Under the pieces are notes generated by a model. It ran no database searches, was not told the origin of the DNA, and saw only the letters and a list, made by a program, of their open reading frames with translations. 64,000 nucleotides of DNA. It comes from Microbacterium yannicii (GTDB taxonomy: Bacteria; Actinomycetota; Actinomycetes; Actinomycetales; Microbacteriaceae). The stretch spans positions 98,330 through 162,329 of the forward strand of contig NZ_JAMXMB010000011.1 in NCBI RefSeq assembly GCF_024055635.1, in the 5' to 3' direction. Shown one piece after another: positions 1 to 7,837 of the stretch; position 1 is the first letter of the stretch, and each line of letters starts with the position of its first letter. The position numbers and the translations under genes are program-made.

Positions 1-522
1 GAGGACGTCGATGCGGTCGTCATGTGGCCGTATGGCACGCCCGCGGTCACGGTGATGAGCTCGTTCGACAAGCTGGGCTGGTACCCGCCGACCGCCGGCA
101 CGCTGGGCCTCGGAACTCCGGCGATCGTGGAGGCCACGCCCGCCGAGCTGGCGGAGAATCTCGCAGCCGGACCGATGGCGAAGACCTTCCTCGACCCGGA
201 TCTCGACACCACGGGTGTCGTGTCCGAGTTCGTCACCCGCTACATGGAAGCACTCGACAAGACGGAGTTCACCCCGCTCGACACGGTCGGCGCGAACAGC
301 TTCGACTGGTCGGTGCTCATCGCTCAGGCCGTGGCCGACACCGGTAAGACCGACGGCGATTCGATCAAGTCCTTCCTGACCTCGGGTGAGGAGTTCACCG
401 GCGCCAACGGCGTGTACGTCTTCGGACCCGACAAGCGCATCGGCATCGACGCGAGCGAGCTGCAGCTCTACCGGTCGACCGAGCCGTGCTCGCCCGAGGG
501 CATCTGCGTCCCCGTCGAGTAG
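1..522 (+). CDS. ABC transporter substrate-binding protein, C-terminal part (partial)
   Basis: The reading frame is open from the first base, so the N-terminus and any signal peptide lie outside the window; about 173 residues remain. The pattern (hydrophobic strand VDAVVMW, then a ligand-lobe segment, then VGANSFDWSVLIAQAV and a late IGIDASELQLYR) resembles the second lobe of Leu/Ile/Val-type periplasmic binding proteins (Peripla_BP_6). Such proteins deliver amino acids, amides or aromatic and acyl acids to an ABC importer. Cys residues near the end (EPCSPEGICV) could pair. The neighbouring acyl-CoA genes suggest an organic-acid ligand, but this is inference. It ends at a strong hairpin facing the convergent gene. 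Confidence 0.75.
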   Translation, partial: EDVDAVVMWPYGTPAVTVMSSFDKLGWYPPTAGTLGLGTPAIVEATPAELAENLAAGPMAKTFLDPDLDTTGVVSEFVTRYMEALDKTEFTPLDTVGANSFDWSVLIAQAVADTGKTDGDSIKSFLTSGEEFTGANGVYVFGPDKRIGIDASELQLYRSTEPCSPEGICVPVE

Positions 523-538
523 ACGACCCCGCATGAAG

Positions 539-568
539 AAGAGGTCCCGCCTTCGGGCGGGACCTCTT
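539..568. terminator. Bidirectional intrinsic terminator hairpin
   Basis: A perfect 13-bp stem (539-551 with 556-568; arm AAGAGGTCCCGCC) closes a TTCG tetraloop. It starts 17 bases after the stop of the binding-protein gene and ends 10 bases before the stop of the convergent dehydrogenase gene. The stem starts with AA and ends with TT, so it can terminate from both sides. Confidence 0.85.
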
Positions 569-577
569 CACGAGGCA

Positions 578-1363
578 TCAGCGCTCCGGCAGGGGATGCC
601 GGTAGGGCGGGCCGGCGAGAAGACCACCGTCGACGGGATACGACGCCCCCGTGCAGAACGCGGCTTCGTCGCTCGAGAGAAACCCGACGACCGCCGCGAC
701 CTCTGCCGGGTCGGCCACACGGTACAGCTGGGGAAGCCCCACGCCCGCCGAGCCGGATTCGGCACGCTTCGTCGGCGTGGCCGAGGCCCACACGGCGGTG
801 TCCGTCGGACCCGGGTGAACGGCGTTGACACGGATGCCGAACGGGCCGCCTTCGATCGCCGCGGCCTTCATGAGACCCACCACCGCGTGCTTACTCGTGA
901 TGTACGCACCCATCCCGCCGCTGCCGCGCAGGCCGCCGGTCGAGGACGTGATCGTGATGACGCCGCCCGTGGCCTGCTCGCGCATCGCCCGCATCGCCCG
1001 GGTGGTGCCGAGCCACACTCCTCGGACGTTGACCCTCATGACCACGTCGAACGCGGTGAGCGGGTAGTCGTCCATCGGCGCGGCGGGGCCGAGGATGCCG
1101 GCGTTGAGGAAGGCGATGTCGACACGGCCATGACGAGCCATACACTCCGACACGTAGTCGTGCCCCGGCTCCGCGTCGGCGACGTCGGCCGGGAAGGGTT
1201 CGAAGGCCGGTCCGAGTTCGGCGCGCACGGAATCGAGTGCGACGTCATCCGTGTCCACGCCGACGACGGTGGCGCCCTCGGCGACGAACATCCGGGCCGC
1301 TGCCCTTCCGATGCCGTTGCCGGCGCCCGTGATGACCGCGACCCTGCGGTCGAACCGGCTCAC
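578..1363 (-). CDS. SDR family oxidoreductase (261 aa)
   Basis: A classical short-chain dehydrogenase. The NAD(P)-binding glycine motif TGAGNGIG is near residue 11, the LNAG motif follows, then the catalytic Ser (TSSTGG) and the YxxxK pair (YITSK), and the C-terminal GASYPVDGG typical of the family. An Asp after the second strand (VGVDTDD) suggests NAD preference. The start is the GTG at 1361-1363 beginning VSRFDRR, which overlaps the stop of the upstream gene (GTGA), so the two are translationally coupled. It is the last gene of a leftward operon of dehydrogenase, hydratase and flavoprotein genes, and probably oxidises a hydroxyacyl-CoA or cyclic alcohol intermediate; the substrate is unknown. 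Confidence 0.85.
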   Translation of the reverse strand: MSRFDRRVAVITGAGNGIGRAAARMFVAEGATVVGVDTDDVALDSVRAELGPAFEPFPADVADAEPGHDYVSECMARHGRVDIAFLNAGILGPAAPMDDYPLTAFDVVMRVNVRGVWLGTTRAMRAMREQATGGVITITSSTGGLRGSGGMGAYITSKHAVVGLMKAAAIEGGPFGIRVNAVHPGPTDTAVWASATPTKRAESGSAGVGLPQLYRVADPAEVAAVVGFLSSDEAAFCTGASYPVDGGLLAGPPYRHPLPER

Positions 1364-2160
1364 TGCTCCTCCTCCGCGACGAGGGCGGCGGCGATGTCTT
1401 CGACCTGCCAGCCTGTCGGCGAGGCCGCGACCGTGCGCAGTGACGATCCGTACCGGCCGAGCGTCGTTCCGTCGAACCGCAGCACGGCACCGGTCATGGG
1501 GGCGCTGGCATCCGACAGCAGCGCCGTCACGACGGGGGCGACGCGCGACGGATCGGGCATCGGCGGACGGTCGGATCGATGATCGGCCTGCGACATGCGA
1601 GTGAGCCCGAGCGGTGAGATCGCATTCACCCGTATCCCGTGCGCACGGCCGGCCAGCGCCCAGTTCGCGGTCATCGCGGCGACGGCGCCTTTCGATGCGC
1701 CGTACGCGCTCATTCCGGCAATGCCGTCGCGGGCCCCCGAGACGACGGTCACCACCGAGCCGCCGCGTCCTGACTCGACCATGGCGCGCATCGCATGGCG
1801 TGCGGTGAACTGGACGCCGAGGATGTTGACCTCGGCGATGGCCCGCAGGTCGGCCTCGTTCTCGTCCCACGGGTCCGCGCTGCGCATGATCGCCGCGTTC
1901 GCCACCACGCCGTCGACGCCGCCGTACTCGCGCAGGCAGCGTTCGGTCAGGGCCCGCGCTACTGCCCAGTCGGCGACAGAACCCGTCACGGCGACGGCAT
2001 GGCCGCCCGAGGCGCGGATCGCCTCGACCGTCTGCGCGGCGGCATCCCCGTCGATGTCGCCGACGACGACCGACGCGCCGGCCTCCGCGGCGGCGATCGC
2101 GTACGCACGGCCGAGCCCCTGCCCGGCACCGGTGACGATGATGCGCTTCGCCGCGAGCAC
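1360..2160 (-). CDS. SDR family oxidoreductase (266 aa)
   Basis: A second classical short-chain dehydrogenase in the same operon. It shows VTGAGQGLG near the N-terminus, VGDIDGD (an acidic residue favouring NAD), VANAAI at the NAG position, a Ser in VVSGARDG and the active-site YGASK. The usual PG motif after the catalytic helix is altered to SPLGLTRM. The GTG start at 2158-2160 (VLAAKR) lies 2 bases after the upstream stop; the longer open frame upstream is only GC-driven. The C-terminal 30 residues, after the substrate loop, are longer than in minimal SDRs. It probably works with its neighbours on a hydroxyacyl-CoA or ring alcohol. Confidence 0.85.
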   Translation of the reverse strand: MLAAKRIIVTGAGQGLGRAYAIAAAEAGASVVVGDIDGDAAAQTVEAIRASGGHAVAVTGSVADWAVARALTERCLREYGGVDGVVANAAIMRSADPWDENEADLRAIAEVNILGVQFTARHAMRAMVESGRGGSVVTVVSGARDGIAGMSAYGASKGAVAAMTANWALAGRAHGIRVNAISPLGLTRMSQADHRSDRPPMPDPSRVAPVVTALLSDASAPMTGAVLRFDGTTLGRYGSSLRTVAASPTGWQVEDIAAALVAEEEQ

Positions 2161-2162
2161 GG

Positions 2163-2969
2163 TCAGTCGCCCCCTGCCCAGCGTGGCGCGCGCTTCTCGA
2201 GGAATGCCCGCGGACCTTCTTGGGCGTCGGGATGCGGCCAGTGATCCTGGACCGCCTTCCAGCCGGCGTCCATTTGGCGTCGCATCAGGTCGGCCTCGAA
2301 GTCGCGGATCACGGCACGGGTGGCGCGGACTGCTTCGGGAGAGCCCTCTGCGATGCGTTCGCCGAGAGCGGTCGCGTGCGCCAGCAGTATGTCGGCGGGG
2401 ACGACCTCGGATACCAGCCCGGCCTCTTTCGCGCGGGCGGCGTCCAGGGTCTCGGACCGGCCGAGCAGTGCCATTCGCACGATGACGTCGCGCCGGGCCT
2501 TGAGCATGAGCTCCACCGGCTCCATGCCGCTGACCTGACCCACGGTGACGTGCGGATCCACGAATCGTGCGGTGCCGGCAGCGATGCAGAGGTCGGCATC
2601 GGCGACGAAGTGGAGACCTCCGCCGGCGCAGACCCCGTTGACCGCGACGATGACCGGCACATCCAGGTGCGGGCCGGGAACGAAGGACAGCTCCTCTGCG
2701 GCGTCGCGCCCGATGCGGGTGCGCGGCTGGGCGAGCATGGCCGCGTCCGCGCCGGCGCAGAACGCGTTGCCGGCGCCGGTGACGATCACCGACCGCACCC
2801 AGCCTGCGGCGGCCACCGTGCGCCACAGCGATCGCAGGTCGTCCATCATCGGCTCCGTCAGCGCGTTCGCCCGCGACGGCCGATTGAGCGTGACGATCAG
2901 TGAGGACCCGGCGGAGTCGAGTAGGAGGTCTTCGCTCCGGGGGAGAGCGGAGAGGCGATCATCCGTCAC
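2163..2969 (-). CDS. Enoyl-CoA hydratase/isomerase family protein (268 aa)
   Basis: A crotonase-fold protein: LNRPSRANALTEPM near the N-terminus, oxyanion-hole segments GNAFCAGAD and CAGGGLHF, and a C-terminal helix rich in Arg/Trp. The two catalytic Glu of true hydratases are not both present: the first site reads GGGLHFVAD (His instead of Glu), while the second region has VGQVSGME. This argues for a different reaction such as isomerisation, C-C bond hydrolysis or decarboxylation. The start is a GTG at 2967-2969 with GAAAGGA about 8 bases upstream; it overlaps the preceding flavoprotein gene by 11 bases. Confidence 0.85.
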   Translation of the reverse strand: MTDDRLSALPRSEDLLLDSAGSSLIVTLNRPSRANALTEPMMDDLRSLWRTVAAAGWVRSVIVTGAGNAFCAGADAAMLAQPRTRIGRDAAEELSFVPGPHLDVPVIVAVNGVCAGGGLHFVADADLCIAAGTARFVDPHVTVGQVSGMEPVELMLKARRDVIVRMALLGRSETLDAARAKEAGLVSEVVPADILLAHATALGERIAEGSPEAVRATRAVIRDFEADLMRRQMDAGWKAVQDHWPHPDAQEGPRAFLEKRAPRWAGGD

Positions 2970-3960
2970 GGGGGGTCCTTTCGGAGGAGGCGAGTTCGGC
3001 GGCGGCTCGCCGATGGCCGGGGGCGTCGCACGCGTCGCGATATTCCGCCGCCAGACGGCGAGCCAGCTCGGCGACGGGCGGGCTGTCGTGAATCAGCTCG
3101 ATCCCTTGTCCGGCCGACCATAGGTCCCGCCATGGGCGCACGTCGTCCGGTAGGTGCTCGTGGCCCCGGTTCGTGGGGTCGGGAAGTGCCTCGATGTCGA
3201 TGGCGTGGTGTTCCAGCGAATCCAGCATCCAGTTGGCGGGCACACCGTTCACCTTCGCGGTGTAGCGCAGGCGCCTCGAGTCTCCGCTGACGATCCACTC
3301 CTTTTGCAGCGGGTTCGCGCGCGATTCGACGGTGGCGGCGAAGCGTGTTCCCACGAACGCCAGGTCGGCTCCGAGAACCTCCGCAGCGCGCACGGCGGCG
3401 CCGGTGGCGACGGCGCCGGCGAGCGAGATCGTGCCGTCGAACATCGACCGCAGTCTCGGGATGAGTGCGAGATGGCTGACCGTGCCGGAGTGGCCGCCGC
3501 CTCCCGCGCCGATGCAGTTGAGCCCGTCCACACCGGCGGCGATCGCCTTCTCGGCGAAGGTCACCGACGTCGCGTCGTGGTGCACGAGCAGGCCGCGCTC
3601 GTGGGCGAGTCGCGTGATGACGTCGGGCTTTCCCACCGAGGTGATGACGATGTCGACCCCGTGCCTCGCGCAGGCGTCGAGGTCCGCCGCCATCTCGTCC
3701 TCGGGGAGCGTCGTCGGGATGTTCACCGCCAGCGGCCCGGGATGGCGCCCCCGAATGTCGCTCGTCGCCTGGCCGGCGTCGCGGATGCGGCACAGCCAGT
3801 CCGCGAACTGATCGGCCGAGCGGGCATTCTGGCGTGGGAAGGCCCCGATGAACCCGCAATCGCGGGCGGCGGCGACCAGCTCGGGCCCAGAGATGAGGAA
3901 CATCGGCGCGCACACGATCGGAAGCGTCAGCCGCCGCGCGATGTGATCGGGGAGTGTCAT
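2959..3960 (-). CDS. Nitronate monooxygenase-like FMN oxidoreductase (333 aa)
   Basis: A TIM-barrel flavoprotein of the 2-nitropropane dioxygenase/nitronate monooxygenase family: PIVCAPMFLISGPELV at the start, IVITSVGKP and LLVHHDATS in the middle, then the FMN phosphate-binding CIGAGGGGHSG and LAGAVATG with LAFVGTRF. True nitronate monooxygenases detoxify nitronates, but many homologues in actinobacterial catabolic clusters act as acyl-CoA-directed flavin reductases or oxidases (IpdC of steroid ring C/D degradation is such a case). The dehydrogenases and hydratases around it favour that second role. It is the first gene of the leftward operon and starts at an ATG, reading away from the 4019 gene. 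Confidence 0.8.
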   Translation of the reverse strand: MTLPDHIARRLTLPIVCAPMFLISGPELVAAARDCGFIGAFPRQNARSADQFADWLCRIRDAGQATSDIRGRHPGPLAVNIPTTLPEDEMAADLDACARHGVDIVITSVGKPDVITRLAHERGLLVHHDATSVTFAEKAIAAGVDGLNCIGAGGGGHSGTVSHLALIPRLRSMFDGTISLAGAVATGAAVRAAEVLGADLAFVGTRFAATVESRANPLQKEWIVSGDSRRLRYTAKVNGVPANWMLDSLEHHAIDIEALPDPTNRGHEHLPDDVRPWRDLWSAGQGIELIHDSPPVAELARRLAAEYRDACDAPGHRRAAAELASSERTPRDG

Positions 3961-4018
3961 CGTTGATTGCCTCCGATAATTACATCAATCATTATAGAGA
4001 TTACCGAGAGAGGCTGCC
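3961..4018. promoter_or_regulatory. Divergent promoter region with AATC-N8-GATT palindrome
   Basis: This 58-base spacer between two divergent genes is AT-rich against a GC-rich background. It contains an imperfect palindrome at 3985-4003; read on the minus strand it is TAATCTCTATAATGATTGA, with half-sites AATC and GATT separated by 8 bases. A closely matching element is at 7740-7758 and a related one at 7795-7812. It probably holds both promoters and an operator for a regulator of the acyl-CoA genes. Confidence 0.5.
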
Positions 4019-4774
4019 ATGACCGATCAGATCCGATTCCGAGTCCGTGTCGCCGACGACGTGATGGTGCTGACCTTCGACCATCCTCCGACACGCAATG
4101 CGCTCGACCGGGCCACGCGCGCGCGCCTGGTGGAGGTGCTGCAAGAAGCGGATGCCGCACCCGACGTCCGCGCGATCGTCCTGACGGGCACCGACCCAGC
4201 CTTCTCGAGCGGCGTCGACGCGAAGCAACTCCTCGACGACCCTGACTACACGCGTCTGCCGGTCGATCCTGCCACCGCGCTGCGGGCTCTGGCGACGCCG
4301 ACGATCGCCGCGGTGAACGGCTCCTGCGTGTCAGGGGGACTCGAGATCGTCCTCGCCTGCTCGATGGTCATCGCTTCCACCGAGGCGCGCTTCGCAGACA
4401 CCCATGCCAAGCTCGGGCTCACTCCGGGGTGGGGTCTCAGCACTGAGCTGCCCGCCGCCGTCGGGGTGTGGCGCGCACGGCAGCTGACGCTCACCGCACA
4501 GCCCATCGATGCCCGCACCGCGTACGACTGGGGTCTCGTGAACGAGGTCGTCGACCATGGATCGCTGCAGCGCCGCGCGCTGGACCTCGCCGGGACGATC
4601 GCTCAGCTCGACGCCATGAGCGTTGGAAATGCGGTGCGGCTGTACGCCGCCGGCCAGCAGGCGTCGTTGGGCGCAGCCCGCGCCGTCGAGCGCGCCGCTC
4701 TGGGCGGCTGGGCGGTGGACCGCTCGTCGGCTCGAGCGGCGTTCGATCAGAGGGTCTCCCCGCCGTCGACGTAG
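4019..4774 (+). CDS. Enoyl-CoA hydratase/isomerase family protein (251 aa)
   Basis: A crotonase-fold protein. It has FDHPPTRNALDR, the oxyanion-hole segments PAFSSGVDAKQL and NGSCVSGGLE, and keeps the first catalytic Glu (SGGLEIVLACS). The second site reads LGLTPGWGLS without Glu, so simple hydration is doubtful and isomerase or other crotonase chemistry is possible. The ATG start is preceded by GAGAGAGG. It is transcribed divergently from the flavoprotein operon and its last 28 bases overlap the 3' end of the convergent dehydrogenase gene. It probably handles an enoyl-CoA intermediate in the same pathway. Confidence 0.85.
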   Translation: MTDQIRFRVRVADDVMVLTFDHPPTRNALDRATRARLVEVLQEADAAPDVRAIVLTGTDPAFSSGVDAKQLLDDPDYTRLPVDPATALRALATPTIAAVNGSCVSGGLEIVLACSMVIASTEARFADTHAKLGLTPGWGLSTELPAAVGVWRARQLTLTAQPIDARTAYDWGLVNEVVDHGSLQRRALDLAGTIAQLDAMSVGNAVRLYAAGQQASLGAARAVERAALGGWAVDRSSARAAFDQRVSPPST

Positions 4775-5583
4775 ATGACCTGCCCCGTGATGAACGAAGC
4801 GAGATCGCCCGCCAGGAAGGCCGCGAGCGCGCCGAGTTCGCGGACATCGCCGGCGTGATGCATGGGGATCCGCTCCCGCAGCCACGCCTGTCCCTCTTCG
4901 CTATCGTGCAGCGCCTTGGACATGTCGGTGCGGAAGTGCCCGGGTGCGATCGCGTTGACCGTCACGCCGTGCTCCGCCCATTCCTTCGCCAGCGCGCGCG
5001 TGAAGTGCATCATCGCGCCCTTGGCCACCTTGTAGGGGCCGGACAGGTTCGGCGTGCGTCCGACGGCGCTGGAGCCGATGTTGATGACACGTCCCCAGCG
5101 ACGCTGCAGCATTCCGGGACCGACGAGGCGGATGAGTTGCAGGGACGCACGCACGTGGGTATCGAAGATCGCGTCCCACTCCTCGTCGGCCATTCCAACG
5201 CTCGCCGGCCCGGAACCCGGCTGCCCCACAGCGACGCCGTCGTCGACCGGCAGGGGGATGAAGGGGCGCTTCAGATTGACGCCGGCGTTGTTGACGAGGA
5301 TGTCGATCCCGCCGAGTTCTGCGAGGACCGGCTCGACCGCTGCGGCCACTCCTTCGGCGTCCGTGAGGTCCGCGGGGGCGGCGACCGCATGGCCTCCGGC
5401 GGCATCGATGAGCGCGACCGTCTCGGTCACCTGCTCTGCGTGGCGGGCCAGGATGACGGTGCTCGCGCCCGCCTCTGCGAGCGACAGGGCGATGGCGCGG
5501 CCGATGCCGCGGCCGGACCCCGAGACCAGCGCGGTGCGCCCCGCCAGCGGACCGGAGGGTTCGGGCAGATCAGGCATGTTCAT
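4747..5583 (-). CDS. SDR family oxidoreductase with an extra loop (278 aa)
   Basis: A short-chain dehydrogenase with VSGSGRGIG near residue 20, VNNAG near 98, catalytic Ser in INIGSSAVG, YKVAK, and the C-terminal GQVIYVDGG. Around residues 112-131, between the NNAG strand and the EEWD helix, there is an extra Gly/Pro-rich stretch of about 20 residues missing from ordinary family members; no stop or frameshift accompanies it. The ATG at 5583 overlaps the stop of the upstream acyl-CoA dehydrogenase gene (ATGA), but a second in-frame ATG at 5577 has better spacing from GAAGGGAG and may be the true start. The product probably reduces or oxidises a 3-hydroxyacyl-CoA. Confidence 0.85.
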   Translation of the reverse strand: MNMPDLPEPSGPLAGRTALVSGSGRGIGRAIALSLAEAGASTVILARHAEQVTETVALIDAAGGHAVAAPADLTDAEGVAAAVEPVLAELGGIDILVNNAGVNLKRPFIPLPVDDGVAVGQPGSGPASVGMADEEWDAIFDTHVRASLQLIRLVGPGMLQRRWGRVINIGSSAVGRTPNLSGPYKVAKGAMMHFTRALAKEWAEHGVTVNAIAPGHFRTDMSKALHDSEEGQAWLRERIPMHHAGDVRELGALAAFLAGDLASFITGQVIYVDGGETL

Positions 5584-6683
5584 GCTCCCTTCGGCAGGCC
5601 GAGGACACGCTCGGCGATGATATTGCGCTGCACCTCGGAGGTGCCCCCGTAGATCGTCGCCGCCATCGACTCGAGATACTCGTCGAAGCGGTCGAGGGGA
5701 ACCTCGTCCTCGTCTGCTCCGAGCTCCAGTGCGAGCGCGGCAGCGCGCTGCACGGACTCCGATCCGAAGAGCTTGAGGATGCCCGATATCGGCGAGTAGA
5801 TCCCGGCTGTGCGGGCACCGACGCTGCGCATGCCGGTGAGACGGATCGCCTCGGTGTCTGCGAGCAGTCGACCCACACGCTCGTTCGCGTATGACGGCCG
5901 CGCAGGGTCGTCCAGAACCGGAGCGAGCGCGCGCTGCATCTCCAGCCAGTTGTGGACCCAGATCATGTCGCGTTCGTGCTCGAGGGCCGACACTGCGACG
6001 CGCCATCCTCCGTTCAGCTCGCCCAAGAGCTGGTCGGCGGGTACTTCGACATCGTCGAAGAACACCTCGCAGAAGGACTCGATCGACGGTCCGGCGGTGC
6101 GGATCCGTCGTACGGTGATGCCGGGCGAGTCCATGTCGACGATCAGGCAGCTGATGCCGCGGTGCTTCGGCGCGGTCGCATCCGTTCGCGCGTAGAGAGT
6201 GCACCAGCGTGATCCGTCGGCCTGCGTCGTCCACACCTTCTGGCCGTTGACGACGAACATGTCGCCGCGGCGGACGGCGGTCGTGCGCAGCGACGCGAGG
6301 TCGGAGCCCGCGTCGGGCTCCGACATCCCCAGCGCCCACCACGCCTCGCCCCGCAGCGTCGGGCGGAGATACCGCTCCTGTTGCTCCGGGGTGCCGAATG
6401 TCCGCAGTGCCGGGGCGACCACGCCGGCCGCCTGGATGTTCATTTCCCGCGGGATACGCAGCCGGGCGCCCTCGATACGGATCGTGAGCGCCTCGGTGCG
6501 CGGCAGGTCGCGCCCGCCGAGGCCGTGAGGCCATTCCGGGATGAGCCATCCCTCGTCGAACATCGCCGCCTGGAACCTCCGGCGCAGATCTTCGTCCTCG
6601 CGGTACCCCGCATAGGCGACCGCGTAATCATCGGGGAGAACGGTGTCCAGAAAGGAGCGGAACTGCGTCAGCGAATCGGTCAT
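5580..6683 (-). CDS. Acyl-CoA dehydrogenase, subunit 1 of a pair (367 aa)
   Basis: A FAD-dependent acyl-CoA dehydrogenase: middle-domain flavin contacts LGMSEPDAGSDL and VNGQKVWTTQAD, then LYARTD. Near the C-terminus the position that carries the catalytic Glu in classical enzymes (EGT) reads YGGTSEVQRN, so the base lies elsewhere or activity needs a partner. In actinobacterial steroid and cyclic-acid degradation such proteins form heterotetramers with an adjacent second subunit. The neighbour at 6680-7726 overlaps by 4 bases (ATGA) and is the obvious partner. It would dehydrogenate an acyl-CoA at the alpha-beta position. Confidence 0.88.
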   Translation of the reverse strand: MTDSLTQFRSFLDTVLPDDYAVAYAGYREDEDLRRRFQAAMFDEGWLIPEWPHGLGGRDLPRTEALTIRIEGARLRIPREMNIQAAGVVAPALRTFGTPEQQERYLRPTLRGEAWWALGMSEPDAGSDLASLRTTAVRRGDMFVVNGQKVWTTQADGSRWCTLYARTDATAPKHRGISCLIVDMDSPGITVRRIRTAGPSIESFCEVFFDDVEVPADQLLGELNGGWRVAVSALEHERDMIWVHNWLEMQRALAPVLDDPARPSYANERVGRLLADTEAIRLTGMRSVGARTAGIYSPISGILKLFGSESVQRAAALALELGADEDEVPLDRFDEYLESMAATIYGGTSEVQRNIIAERVLGLPKGA

Positions 6684-7726
6684 CGCACGGCCCCCAGTGC
6701 TTCGGCCGCAACGGCGGCATAGAGTTCCCCCGGATTCCCGAGCAGCGGGATCGTGTGCCGTGCGCGGCGAACCGCCAGCGGGCTGTCGGACTCGAAGGTC
6801 AATCCCATAGCCCCGAGCAGCTGTGTCTGCAGCGCGACGCTCTGAGCCGCGGCATCCCCCGCGGCCGCCTTCGCGAGCCGTGACAGGCGGGACCCCTCGG
6901 CGGAGTCGCGCGAGGCGCCGAGGGCCACAGCGCTGCCCAGAGCCAGGCTCCGCGCGCGCTCAACCAGGACATACGCGTCGGCGAGCTGATGTTTGACCGC
7001 CTGAAAGCTCCCGATCGAGCGCCCGAACTGCTCGCGACCGAGGGCATGGGTGATCGCCCCATCGAGAGCGCGTGCGGCGACGCCGATGAGCTCCGCAGCC
7101 ACGCAGGTGCGCGGCGCGGCCACGACGACGTCGCGATGCTCGGCGCAGGCGTGTTCCCGCGAGGGGATGTCGTCGAGCGCGAGCCGTGCGAACGGGCGAG
7201 ATGGGTCGACGGCGGGGATGACGTCCCGGTCGACCCCCGTGAGGGTGAAGACGCGGACCACGCTCATTCCGTCGGCGGAATCGACAGCGACGGCGATGTC
7301 GGCGTCGGTGCCGTCGAAGACATGGAGCGTTCCGCCGCGGATGCGCGCAAATGCGAGCCTCGACGAGGCGGTCGTCTCATCGAGGAGCCCCGCGGTGAGC
7401 AGCACTTGTGCGGCCATCGCATGTGTCAGCAATGGGGCTGGCAGCAGGGCTCGGCCGGCCTCTTCGAGGAGGGCCGTGAGGTCCACCAGCGTACCGAGGC
7501 CATCGAGTTCCTCGGGGAGCCCGATCAGCGTGTAGCCGTGCTCGACCAGCGGCTCCCAGAGATCCGGGCGCGGGTCGCCGTCGTACGTACGGCGAATGTC
7601 ATCGGCCGAGAACAGCGCTGCGAAATGATCGCGAGCGGCCTCAACGATCGCCTGGGTCTCTTCGCGCGGGATATAGGCGTCCCAGTCGATGACGCGATCC
7701 GTCACCGTTGACGTTGCTTCGTTCAC
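6680..7726 (-). CDS. Acyl-CoA dehydrogenase, subunit 2 of a pair (348 aa)
   Basis: A divergent acyl-CoA dehydrogenase. The N-terminal helical domain (LWEPLVEHGYTLIGLPEELDG) and the C-terminal domain (ALGREQFGRSIGSFQAVKHQLAD) are clear, but the middle beta domain has lost the WT and SD flavin motifs. The C-terminus has QLLGAMGLTFE and no EGT. It therefore looks like the non-catalytic or FAD-sharing half of an alpha2-beta2 enzyme with the following gene. The start is a GTG (7724-7726) with a weak AGGG upstream. It leads a three-gene operon that runs away from the second pair at 7838. Confidence 0.85.
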   Translation of the reverse strand: MNEATSTVTDRVIDWDAYIPREETQAIVEAARDHFAALFSADDIRRTYDGDPRPDLWEPLVEHGYTLIGLPEELDGLGTLVDLTALLEEAGRALLPAPLLTHAMAAQVLLTAGLLDETTASSRLAFARIRGGTLHVFDGTDADIAVAVDSADGMSVVRVFTLTGVDRDVIPAVDPSRPFARLALDDIPSREHACAEHRDVVVAAPRTCVAAELIGVAARALDGAITHALGREQFGRSIGSFQAVKHQLADAYVLVERARSLALGSAVALGASRDSAEGSRLSRLAKAAAGDAAAQSVALQTQLLGAMGLTFESDSPLAVRRARHTIPLLGNPGELYAAVAAEALGAVR

Positions 7727-7739
7727 GACGGTTACCCTA

Positions 7740-7758
7740 TCAATCCTTTAGAAGATTA
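7740..7758. promoter_or_regulatory. AATC-N8-GATT operator-like palindrome
   Basis: Read on the minus strand this is TAATCTTCTAAAGGATTGA. It has the same half-sites and 8-base spacing as the element at 3985-4003, with most positions identical. It sits 14 bases upstream of the GTG start of the leftward dehydrogenase operon, where a repressor would block initiation. Confidence 0.5.
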
Positions 7759-7784
7759 GCTCTAGGCTTTGCTATGATCGACGG

Positions 7785-7812
7785 GATTACTCTGTAATCT
7801 TTATAAAGTTAA
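7785..7812. promoter_or_regulatory. Two overlapping palindromes in the divergent promoter
   Basis: A perfect 15-base inverted repeat (GATTAC-TCT-GTAATC, 7785-7799) overlaps TAATCTTTATAAAGTTAA at 7795-7812, whose centre CTTTATAAAG is a perfect palindrome. The second element matches the AATC family of sites at 3985 and 7740. Together they lie 25-50 bases upstream of the GTG start of the rightward acyl-CoA dehydrogenase gene and are likely operator sequence. Confidence 0.55.
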
Positions 7813-7837
7813 CCGACAGATCACAAGGTGGTGATAC

